This document shows positions 23,103 to 32,636 of a DNA stretch of 64,000 bases, in pieces. The notes beneath the pieces are model-generated. The model did no database searches and was not told the DNA's origin. It worked only from the letters and a program-made list of their open reading frames with translations. The translations under genes and the position numbers were made by a program. The stretch covers positions 5,018,734-5,082,733 of the forward strand of contig NC_061806.1 in the NCBI RefSeq assembly GCF_021462225.1, in the 5' to 3' direction. This stretch comes from Girardinichthys multiradiatus. Its lineage: Eukaryota > Chordata > Actinopteri > Cyprinodontiformes > Goodeidae. The stretch's first letter is position 1. Every line of letters starts with the position of its first letter.

Positions 23103-23931
23103 CTACTGCTGTAGAGAAATAAACTGATGTTTCCTAGTTTTCCATTGCTTCCAAAAAAAAGAAAAAACTCTTTTGAAAAAAACATTATTTAATAAAACAG
23201 TATTAAAATGCCAATATGGACTCTTAGGTTTAATTTCATTTATGGATACATCTCCTAAAATCATACTATGATCAGAAAAATCTACCAAACACTAATTGCA
23301 TGATCTAAATATCTGTAAAAGATGACCAAAACAGTAAAACCTGTCTAATCTCGCAAAAGAATTATAATTCTCCTTACAGTGAGCCCATGAATATTGTCTT
23401 CTTTTCCCTTGTTTGGAACGCCACACATCCACTAAATCATAGGTCTCAATAATACGTTTAAATATCCTCAAATGTAAATGTGGCTCCAAATGATTTCTTT
23501 CTAAATCATCAGCTGTGCAATTAAAATCACCTAATATCAGGTTATCTGTTGACTCACAACTCGACAGTGTACTTGATAATTTATCTAAAAAAAATACATC
23601 GTTCATTTGGAGTTACTGGAGCATACACAGTTAATACAGTTACCTTTATGTTTTCATACTTAACAACTTTTCACAATCTTCCAGATATGACATCTAGATC
23701 TTCAATAGCAACTGGAAGAACATTTCTTGAGAAAACAATCGCTACTCCTGCACTCTGCGAGGTTTTATGACACAGAACAACGTTGCCATCCCATTCTTTC
23801 TTCCACTCAACTTCATTATCAGCACTGCTATGAGTTTCTTGAAAAAAAGCTATGTCAATGCATTTAGATTTAAGCTTGCTCCATTGAGATATAAAGATGC
23901 AAAATAGGCCCATAATAGAAAGAAACAGCAT
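23103..23931 (-). pseudogene. Tx1-type LINE endonuclease domain, broken
   Basis: Three frames carry successive APE-endonuclease blocks: AFFQETHSSADNEVEWKKEW and AGVAIVFSRN (23931-23671), then NLILGDFNCTADDLERN and DVWRSKQGKRRQYSW (23606-23292), then VDFSDHSMILGDVS (23288-23103) with the terminal D-H pair. These correspond to the metal-binding glutamate, the GDFN and the SDH motifs. Frame changes between the blocks make it non-functional. Confidence 0.7.
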
Positions 23932-24649
23932 CTTGTCAGCTGTTTTTTAACTTTGTGATGCATCATTTAATTTGAACTCTAATTTTCTGCATCAGTTTTC
24001 GAAGTCTGTACACTTCAGTGTGCCTTAATCCATTCACATTTCTTTGTCTAATTAACCATTTAGCTGAATAGACAAATATATTCCCATCTGGAAAAAAATC
24101 ATCAACAGCAACATCCCTTTTGCCTTTGGTCACTTCCAAAAAAATTCTAACCTGTTTAAGACTGTAGCCATTAGCTCTCTAACCATCAGGAATAGAGGAG
24201 TCAGAAGACTATCACTCAGAATCAGATAAAGTATCTAATTCCCTTTGTCTTACACCCTTTTTCTCTATCTGTCTTGTTTTTGACTTTGCCCTCTTAGACT
24301 CTTTGGGTTTCTCTCAGTAGTTGGTACTTTGAAAACACTTTCATCATCCCTTACAGTTAGATCATCAACAACCATTTCCTGCTGTGCTCCTTTTTGTGTA
24401 GACAGCTCACTGATTTCTTAGTTCCCTCTCTGAAACATTGGACTCTCTTTGTTCCCCTGTATTAGCTGCTGAAGCCCCTTCCCCTACAAGGTCCGCAGAA
24501 ACTTCTTCCTCCAAATTATCTATTGATGTTCCTTCTCCTACATTTCAATAACCTGCACAAATTCAGTCTCTTTCTGAACTTTTTCAGGTCAATTACGGAT
24601 TAATTGTCCATCCTGATTGCATCCAAAACATTTCATAGTCCAGTTCTGA

Positions 24650-25020
24650 AAGAAAGAAAGTGTTCTTATGTAGACCCTTTATCAAGCAACAACTATGGAT
24701 GCCAGAACCAGTGTACAAGGTTATAATAAGCCACAATAATGCAGAGCGGTGAATACTGTCTGGTCAGGGAGCTTCAGGAAACTCCTCTGAAAAAAGACAG
24801 AGACATTCGTGGAGGGACTGGATGAAAAGTTCAATATGGAGACAGAGAAATGTATGTAGAGTCCTACTGGAGGCCGAGGTTGGATTTGTGAGCAAAGGGA
24901 GCAAGTACATCTGTGGAGGCACAGGTTTGCAGGTCCAGGTAGGCTCTGTGTGTAACGATGGTTTCTTCTAACAGCCGGTGATGGAGGGTGGACAGGCAGC
25001 AGTGACAATTGCTCTAAGAG
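24650..25020. other. Non-coding stretch between two elements
   Basis: No domain was recognised; the 95-codon minus frame (25008-24721) is proline/leucine-rich without known motifs. It may be the remaining 5' end of the Tx1-type LINE. Confidence 0.35.
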
Positions 25021-25025
25021 TGCAA

Positions 25026-25530
25026 GGGAAGCTCAGCTTCCCCTAAAATGTCAAAAAATAAGTGATCAAATATATAATGTTGTGTGTACATGTCATTGAC
25101 TAAATATGCGCTACAACGCACTCAACTTTTGTTCAGAATCAGCTTCTTATCACTGGTAACGACGCGGCTTTCCTCTCACTCATTCCTGCAGCTTCACAGT
25201 GCTTTAAACAGTGAGTTCAATAGTGAAGCAAAAATGCTGGACTTTGTCCCGCCCATCGGACGCTCAGCATCTTTGGGGGTCTATAGGAATGCCTCGGCTA
25301 CAGCAAAAGGAGACGAATCATTGGATAAATGCTGGGCTTTGAACCCGCCCATCGGACGCTCAGCGTCTCTGGGGGTCTATGAGGCAGTGGGCAGGCCTCG
25401 GCTGGCCCGGACGCTCAGCTTCTGCATGATGATTGAATGATCTGTCTGAGGATGAATCCCTTTTTGATTGACAGTGAAATCAGCGAATCAGCGATCTTGA
25501 AATTGAGCTTCCCCTCCTTGAAAGACCAGC
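25026..25530. repeat. Fish DNA-transposon-like repeat with palindromic end
   Basis: It begins with the perfect palindrome GGGAAGCTCAGCTTCCC (25026-25042) followed by CTAAAATGTC, and closes near GAGCTTCCCCTCCTTG (25503-25520). The interior carries a direct repeat of CCGCCCATCGGACGCTCAGC at about 25249 and 25345. I recognise this arrangement as a widespread fish repeat, probably the end of a DNA transposon. No transposase is present and I cannot assign the superfamily. Confidence 0.5.
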
Positions 25531-25821
25531 ATTCGCCACTAACACCCAGCCAGCGGTCCGAGGTGCGACAGGGAGGAAGAAGCCAGGATGATCTTTTGAG
25601 GGAGACCAAAGATAAGTTCTTTTTGAGTCTGAAGAAGGTATGTTATCCAGTGAGGGTCCAAGGAACATATGTTCGAGGTGAAGGTGTGTTTCTAGGAGGA
25701 GGAAATCACAGAAGGTAAGTAAGCTACTAATAAAATCACAAGAGAGGAGACACGGGCCATGTCATGCTGCTTCTGTAAACTGCTCAGGTATCAACAGTGA
25801 ATGTGTCTATTTCTCTCTCTC

Positions 25822-25925
25822 TCTATCTTTATAATATATATACATATATATATATATACACATACACACACATATATATATATACACATACATATATATG
25901 TATATATACACACGTACATATATTA
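25822..25925. repeat. (TA/CA)n microsatellite
   Basis: Alternating TA and CA dinucleotides over about 100 bases, immediately before the minisatellite. The overlapping 62-63 codon frames are low-complexity artefacts. Confidence 0.9.
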
Positions 25926-25965
25926 TGGCATGCCGTTCAGGAAATTATTTATATTTATATTCAAA

Positions 25966-26443
25966 AATCTGAATATATGGAATGAACCTTGAATATATGG
26001 AATGAAAGTCTGAGTATATGGAATGAAATTCTGAATATATTGAATGAACCTTAAATATATGGAATGAAAGTCTGAATATATGGAATAAACCTTGAATATA
26101 TGGAATGAAAGTCTGAATATATGGAATGAACCTTGAATATATGGAATGAAAGTCTGAATATATGGAATGAAAGTCTGAATATATGGAATGAACCTTGAAT
26201 ATATGGAATGAAAGTCTGAATATATGGAATGAACCTTGAATATATGGAATGAAAGTCTGAATATATTGAATAAATCTTGAATATATGGAATAAAAGTCTG
26301 AATATATGGAATGAACCTTGAATATATGGAATGAAAGTCTGAATATATGGAATGAACCTTGAATATATGGAATGAAAGTCTGAATATATTGAATGAATCT
26401 TGAATATATGGAATGAAAGTCTGAATATATGGAATGAAAGTCG
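25966..26443. repeat. Minisatellite of 20/21-bp alternating units
   Basis: About 23 units of GAATATATGGAATGAA followed by either AGTCT (21-bp form) or CCTT (20-bp form). The two forms mostly alternate, giving a 41-bp higher-order period, with occasional doubling of the AGTCT form. Single-base variants (TTGAATGAA, GAATAAACC) are scattered. A 159-codon minus-strand frame (HSIYSDF repeats) results from the repeat having no stop in that phase; I do not regard it as a gene. Confidence 0.92.
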
Positions 26444-26594
26444 GACTGCCCTCGAGGACCTATGGGTAATGTGGTTCAAAACATGCATAGTAGTCTGTAG
26501 GTGTGTTTTTGCGTGCTTTTGACACTTCATTGCAGTGGCTCAAACAGTGTTCCAATCCTAAGTACACATCAAACGAAGTACTCTAAAAGTCTCT

Positions 26595-26757
26595 CTGTTG
26601 CCCTGCGGTGGACTGGTGACCTGTCCTGGTGACCTGTCCAGAGTGTACCCTGCCTCTCGCCCGATGACTGCTGGAGATAGGCACCAGTAGACCCTCGCGA
26701 CCCCAAAAAGATAAACGGGTTGGATGGATGGATAAATGGATGGATGGATGATGTTAA
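26595..26757 (+). repeat. LINE/SINE 3' tail with (GGAT)n end, copy 1
   Basis: Contains GACCTGTCCAGAGTGTACCC, GCCTCTCGCCCGATGACTGC, TGGAGATAGGCACCAG and a GGATGGATGGATAA tail. This is the very common 3' region of fish L2-type LINEs and derived SINEs. Related copies lie at 35166-35330 and 62093-62275, both on the minus strand. Confidence 0.75.
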
Positions 26758-27123
26758 CCACTTAAGGTCAAAGGATTGAGGTCCAAACTCTGCTTGTGGA
26801 CATCTTAAGGCAGTTTAGAAAATTATTACATTTAATTATTTCTCCTGACAGGTTTGTCAATTGATTTTATCCAGAACGAGTCTTCTGCAAACTCACTTAT
26901 CTGATTGTAGAGACTGAATTTGATTATTTTGCTTTTGTCTACAAATGTTTACAAGGTAAAAAGATGAGAGATTCAAATTTGGAAATGTGGCCTATACTCC
27001 TGAAAAAATAAAAATAATAATTAAGAGTTCTCACAAGGTGGGTTTACAGGAAGTCAAACTTAGAGATTTTTTTTCTGTTATGTACTAGGAACAGTTAAAG
27101 TGTTTGATCACCACAGTATACAA

Positions 27124-27480
27124 TGTTGGGACCACAGCCATGGGTTTCAACACTAAAACTCCGGTACATACTTTCCTGGAACTTTTCAAAATAATGTGCA
27201 TTAACCTTCTTCCAGCACAGCCAGGAAAGGGGGTAACTGCGGACTTCCTGTGGCGCCATTACCCAAATAAAAGCCCCCACCTTTCCACAAGTCTTTCTCT
27301 TCCACGCGGCCTTCCAAAGGGACCGGATAGGAGAGGAAAGCACGCTGATGTCTTTTGCTGGCAAAAAGACATAAATTCAACTGGATCCAAAGCCATACGA
27401 TCATCGATCATATGCAAAGCAGAACACACAATACTACTGCTTTCAAAACAATGGCCAGGACGTCATATGAACACACAATG
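27124..27480. repeat. Unclassified dispersed repeat, copy 2
   Basis: Its first 297 bases align with 8549-8850. Its last 45 bases (CAAAACAATGGCCAGGACGT region) match 36231-36290, inside another element. It starts TGTTGGGACCACAGCC, has no coding frame, and carries the CAAATAAAAGC box. Having two partners for different parts suggests this copy is longer than copy 1. Confidence 0.65.
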
Positions 27481-27835
27481 GTGTAATCCAAGACGAGTTA
27501 CTTTAGCAGGATATTGAACTGTTAGCCAAATGTTTTCATCCATATTATGTACCTAGATAGTTCACAAGTGTTGTTTTGGCAACTGCTTATATTCCATCAT
27601 CTGCTGTTCCAGACACATGCATGTGATATCATCAGCTCAGTTGTTGCTAACTACAGACACAACACATGTTTGTGCCAATATTTGTGTCAGCCCCACACTC
27701 CTAAAGGACTGTGTAAAGCAGCTCTTTGGAATTCTGTAATATGTCTTCAACCTTAGTCTGACCCAGGAGAATGTTGCAGTGTAGTGAAAGACATCCAGTA
27801 TGACTCTGTAGTTGTGAGGTGTAAATTGTTCAAAG

Positions 27836-28075
27836 GATTCTTCATTAAATAAAATCATTACAGACAATCCTGAGCATCCTCTTTTTTAGATTGTCATACA
27901 ACATCTAGAAGTGTCTTCAGTCACAACCTTCTTCAGATCTGCTGTAAGAAAGTCCGCTACGAGTCCTTCCTGCCCACAACCATCAGCATCTACAGCAACT
28001 CTTTGAAGTCACCTGCATAATATGAGTTACAATATTACATTTTTCTTTGGGATTAATAATGTATTTTTCAATTCA
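27836..28075 (+). mobile_element. LINE C-terminal end and tail
   Basis: Translation yields the words DNPEHPL, then in other frames RSAVRKS and YESFLPTTISIYNS. These are the last residues of the same kind of non-LTR ORF as the scrap at 5030-5262. The tail contains GGGATTAATAATGTATTTTT and ATTCAATTGAATTCAG, an AATTCA-type repeat seen at fish LINE ends. It is 5'-truncated and has stops. Confidence 0.6.
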
Positions 28076-28204
28076 ATTGAATTCAGTTGAAGACTGAGGA
28101 TATGACACTTTGATACAATGTAAAGTAATCAGTGTACAGCTTGCATAACAGTGTAAATTTGCTGTCTCCTTAAAACACTACTCTCCAATTTTGCATTTGC
28201 TGTT

Positions 28205-30190
28205 ATTTCAGAAGCCTTCATTAGGACCAGCATAATGAGGCAAGTGAAACTGCCCAGTACAGCGGAACTGGGGCCCTATCCTGGAACCAGACCTGGGTTC
28301 TGAGTTTGTCAGGGCTTGTCAGGGCTCATTAACCCAGCCCAAATGAGAGTAGCGAGGCCATCCTCCAGGGGGACCACCAACAGGGACCGGTGCAAAGAGG
28401 ATTGGGCTGCAGTCGAAGGCAGAGACCTCGATGGCCCGATCCCTGGACGCTTGAATTGGCTCTAGAAGTGTGAAATGTCACCTTGCTTGGGGGAAGGAGA
28501 CAAAGCTTATGTGGCAGGTTGAAAGATATTGGCTAGAAATAGTCAGGCTCACTTCCATGCACAGCTCCTTGAGAGAGGTTGGACTCTCTTCTACTCTGGA
28601 GTGGCATGCAGGGAGAGGTGGCAGACTGGGGTGGGTTTGCTTGTTGCCCCTAGCTCAGTCGTCTCATGTTGGGCTTTACCTCGGTTGATGAGAGGGTCAA
28701 ATCACTGCACCTTGGGGTGTCTAGAGTGGTGTCTCTAACCCTTAGATTTCACATCCTCTGCTCCGGTACGGAGTTGGACTTGCTCCATCAGATGTAGATG
28801 AACGGACCTGAGCAGAGCAGAGCAGTAACGGAGGATGTGGAATTTAGGGGTAACTGTTGTTTTTGCCTACAGCCCTCATCGGAGACTCATCATTCTTCTT
28901 GGAGACTTTAATGCCCATGGTGAATATGATAGGTACATCTTGAGGGGTGTGATTGGGAAGAATGGCTTCCCCAATATGAACAGGACTTCTGTGCCAGTCG
29001 AGGATTGTCCACAATGAACACCATGCTTATGCATAAGGGTGTTCATCAGTGAACTTGACCCCTGCACACCCTAGGCCAGAGGTTATTGATCGACTTTGTA
29101 GTTATGTCTTTGGATCTTCTGCTGTATGTCTTGTACACTCGGGTGAACAAAGGGGCTGAGCTTTCCACTACCTGGTGATGAATTTGATTTGCTGGAATAG
29201 AAGGAAGCGACTTGGCAGGACTTGGCAGGTCCAAGCATATAGTGAGGGTCTACTGGAAATGTCTTGCGGAACCCTTGGTCAGAGATGTAATCAACTCCCA
29301 CTCCAGGAGAGCTTTTGCCGGATCCTGGTGGACCATGTTTTGGCATGCCTGCTGCTGAGCCATGATCATCACACCTGAAGCTCATCAGCCTGATCTGCAG
29401 CAGCTGCTATATAAGGACGGATCCTCTTCCTGCACAGTGTCAGATTGTCGTGTAACCCTATATGTTACCCTGCCTGCCTGACCCGCACCAGTCCGTACCT
29501 GAACTCAATGCCCCCCACCCTGGCTAATTTGAATTCCCTGGCTTTGACCTTCTGCCTGTCTGACCCTAAGAACTTGGACCTTTCTGCCTGTTACTTTGGA
29601 TCACCTGGACTGACCATCACCTGTGTGACCAAGAGAGACTTATCAATAAAGTCAGATTGTCTGTGCTTACTGCTTGATCTTAGTGTCCATCTGTGCTTGG
29701 AGCATGACATGTTATTCACCTCTATTGTCGGTGCCTGTCGTGGCATTTTGTGAACACCGGCAGTAAGGATGCTGTCAAGGCCTGGCTGGCTTGTGGGACT
29801 CCTGAGGCTGCAGATGCCAACTGAGGGTAGTATACCATACCCAGGGCAGTAGAAGAGGCAAGAACTTGGGCCTAGGAGTAATTTGGTTTGGCCTTTGTCA
29901 GCCTCGAAGCAATTCTGGCAGTCTGTCAGGCACCTTAGGAGAGGGAAGCTGTGCTTTCGCCATACTGTTTTCTGTGGGTGTCGGGAGCTGCTGACCTCGA
30001 GGGGAGGTATTATCAGGGGGTGGAATGAGTACTTTGAGGATCTCCTTTATCTAACTGTCACGCATTCCCTGGTGGAACCAGAGACTGAGGACTCCGAGGT
30101 GTCCGGGCTTAGTGGATGGATGAGATCCACCCTGAATACCTTAGGTTTCTGGATGTTGATGGGTTGTTGTGGCTGACACAGCTCTTTTAT
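28205..30190 (+). pseudogene. Rex3 LINE, old 5' portion with insertions
   Basis: The leader, endonuclease and connector of Rex3 can be aligned to the minus-strand copy at 16893-19610. Words include AAATGTCACCTTGCTTGGGG (TWNVTSL region), the GDFNAHGEYD box near 28898-28930, GVIGKNGFPNMN, a stop-ridden STDHHLV region near 29150-29180, and ELLTSRGGIIRGWNEYFEDLL near 29985-30050. Two foreign insertions interrupt it (28744-28848 and 29340-29707). It ends near 30190 before the reverse transcriptase core. Heavy divergence makes it one of the oldest Rex3 copies here. Confidence 0.8.
29340..29707 (+). mobile_element. 368-bp LTR-like insertion in Rex3
   Basis: The insertion is defined by comparison with the uninterrupted Rex3 at 18290-18330. 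The Rex3 word CATGTT appears once there but on both sides here (29334-29339 and 29708-29713), a 6-bp target duplication. The insert holds a TATA-like CTATATAAGG near 29408 and AATAAAG near 29645, spaced as in an LTR. No internal coding part is present, so it is probably a solo LTR; a SINE is possible. Confidence 0.6.
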
Positions 30191-30199
30191 GGTGCGCTC

Positions 30200-30720
30200 A
30201 GACCGACCGCGATTCCAGCGAATTTTCATTCACAAATTTTTTTTATTGTTTTCCTATGAAATGTACATGTGCCGGTGAGATGAACAGTATTAAAAAGTAA
30301 TAGTCCTAGACACATTTTAGGCTTCCTGTCATGCGACACATAAAATTAAATCTAATGCCGTCTGCCTCCAGTTATTTTTGTATAACCTTAATCATAAGAG
30401 TTCGAAATGTCTTTCTCTGACCTTTTAGCATATAACAGGGATCAATTTGCATAATAATCTCAGAATACACCGTATAAAGATCTATGTTTTAAATGAACAG
30501 CTTTTATGAGCGTCATCTTCAAAGAAGTCCTAAAATCAACTAACCTTTGCTTGATTTTTGGAAAAAAATCATTGTTCGTTCAGGTATCTTTCAGTAGTTA
30601 ATGGGAATTCCTAAGGATAACCTGCTTATTAATCCTATTAATTTTGCAATCAGTTTCAGATGGCGGCTTGTAAATAAAGGGTTTCAGTTTTTTTTTGCAT
30701 TGTGTCTTAAAATGCTCTCT
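30200..30720. other. AT-rich non-coding stretch
   Basis: No frame, RNA gene or element was recognised between two Rex3 fragments. Confidence 0.45.
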
Positions 30721-30724
30721 AAAA

Positions 30725-30925
30725 TCTCGTACTCATCGTCTTCCGCTTGGTCCGGGACCAGGTCGCGGGGGCAGCAGACTCAGCAGAGACGCCCAGACAT
30801 CCCTCTCCCCATACACATCCTCCAGCTCCTCCAGGGGGAGCCCAAGGCGTTCCCAGGCCAGCCAAGAGACATAGTCCTTCCAACGTGTCCTGGGCTGTCC
30901 CCTGGGCCTCTAAAATCTCTTCAAG
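30725..30925 (-). mobile_element. Rex3 LINE 3'-end fragment
   Basis: On the minus strand it encodes the end of the Rex3 ORF (RPRGQPRTRWKDYVSWLAWE-like, then LGLPLEELEDVY and RDVWASLLSLLPP-like words) and finishes with a GACGATGAGTACGAG tail. It is about 200 bp, 5'-truncated, with at least one frame change. It shares the 3' end with the fragments at 7870 and 32637. Confidence 0.8.
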
Positions 30926-30939
30926 ATAAATTCTCAAGT

Positions 30940-32630
30940 TCTAAGTTTTGACAATGATAAACATGCCAGATTCCAGTTTAAGCATCCTAAAGAGACAAAT
31001 CACTCTACGACCACAAACTTCGAACTGGCAGTTCAACCATGTGAAACATTTTTATTTTCTCTTGAATTTTATCATCGAAAAGCATACATTTAAGCTTCTT
31101 GTCTCTAGTCTAACATCATAAACCACTATCTGAAGTTGTGGAATGTTTCTTAATGTTGCACAATGTCAAAATTCCTGAGTTTTTTTTGTTATATACATAA
31201 TCCGCTGGAAAGATTTATGTTTGCTAACACTAACGTCTTCAACACTCTTCAACTGAGTACAATTACTTAAAAGCAGAGTAAGATAAATAAATCATTACTC
31301 ATTTTTAAATAATTGAAAGAAAAAAGAAAACATTGAACTTACTAAGTACATACCTAACAACATTTATGTCGTAGGTCCCTTACTTACATTCAGTGTCCTG
31401 TTCTTGTGATGCTAAGATATTTAATTTATGTTTGCTCAATTTTAGGCTTTCTTTTTGTAAAGGTAAGTTGGTTTCAAGCTTGTAATAAATAAAATATTTC
31501 CAATATTCAATGCCTAAAATAACTTGTAAGTTTACTCAGCAACTGAAAATTGTTTGGAAAACATCCCTTTATTTTCTTTCAATCTTAACTGTGTTATTGT
31601 ATTACAGTGTAAATTGGATTGATACACGGATTGACCGACACTGAACTATAGGAATAATTCAAAAGATACCCCTATGGCCCTATAACACAAACAAACCTGA
31701 TTAAATAGGACTTTTCCTACACAATATCAAGAGAGATTTGCTCTGGTGACCTGCAGCTTTAATTAGATAAATCATGAGGCAACATTAAGAATATTTTACA
31801 TCATGAGGTTTTAATAGAGTCTTCTGGATCTTATCTTATCCCATGTGTTAGTGCACATTTGGGTGTCTTCCATTGGAACAAGGAGTGTGAAAGATTAGCA
31901 GCTTCTGAAAAAAGGGAAAACTCAAAGCAATACAGTTAGGGCCTAATCTTCAAAAGATTTGCGTGTACAAAACTGCACAAAAACGATTCTATGTAGGATT
32001 AACAAAACTTACTACCATCTGTAGTAAGTTTTGTTAATTAAATCATTTCACTTACCGTCATGCTGCCTGCTCGTCTGCATTCCGGGGTCCTCCGCTGCAC
32101 AAACCCTGACAAGTGTACCCAGTCTGATCACTAAATCTGCAACTAAACTCTTACATAATGTTCTAACATCAGTTCTTCAGCTGTTTGAGGTGAAAGCATT
32201 AAACTGAACTATTTCACTGTTGATGTTAAGTTGTCTCATAACAATAACATAATCTGTCTACTGACATTATTTATATGGCTTATAAGGATCTCCTCCATCC
32301 CTCTTATGTATTGGCAAAATACCGTATCAGTTTATTTAGAAATGTGTGGTTGGTCTGAGTTTTATTTAAATTTACCCCATTTTAATTTGTCAAATATCTG
32401 ACCAACATTTATAAAAGATTTTGGTCATATAAAAGAACATTGTATGTATCTTCCTGTTGGCAGCTCAAGAGGCCATGAATTATTTTGCTTGGGAGAAACG
32501 TTATTGTAGCCAGAAAACTTAAGTAACTGTTTAACTAATCTGAATACTTAAAAAATACTTTAATACTTAATTAATTCCAAAGTGATTAACAAACTAAATC
32601 TGGCTATATTGTTTAATTGCTATTATAAAT
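30940..32630. other. Non-coding stretch with one perfect hairpin
   Basis: No gene or named element is visible over 1.7 kb of AT-rich sequence. The only clear structure is a perfect inverted repeat at 31998-32038, listed separately. Confidence 0.45.
31998..32038. repeat. Perfect 17-bp inverted repeat
   Basis: Left arm ATTAACAAAACTTACTA (31998-32014) is the exact reverse complement of the right arm (32022-32038), separated by 7 bases CCATCTG. There is no T-run as in a bacterial terminator and no adjacent gene. Confidence 0.9.
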
Positions 32631-32636
32631 TTAAAT

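Larger units (their letters stand above)
21240..24640 (-). mobile_element. Tx1-type (L1 group) LINE, decayed
   Basis: Read on the minus strand, order and spacing match a Tx1-clade LINE. An ORF1 zinc-knuckle remnant (KCFGCNQDGQLIRN) near 24590-24640 is followed by an ORF1 C-terminal block (LEVTKGKRDVAVDDFFPD, AKWLIRQRNVNG, EVYRLRKLMQK) at 24000-24180. ORF2 endonuclease covers 23930-23100, reverse transcriptase 22745-21900, and a downstream FKYLGVYLGFHGFYKK block lies near 21700. Many stops and shifts make it a dead copy. No target duplication was identified. Confidence 0.75.

Noticed and set aside
25966..26443. Regular short repeats as a CRISPR array
   Set aside because: Units are head-to-tail with no unique spacers, there are no cas genes, and the genome is clearly vertebrate.
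26051..26530. 159-codon minus-strand frame with HSIYSDF repeats
   Set aside because: It is a by-product of the minisatellite, whose units lack stops in this phase. Composition is low-complexity and there is no start context or domain.
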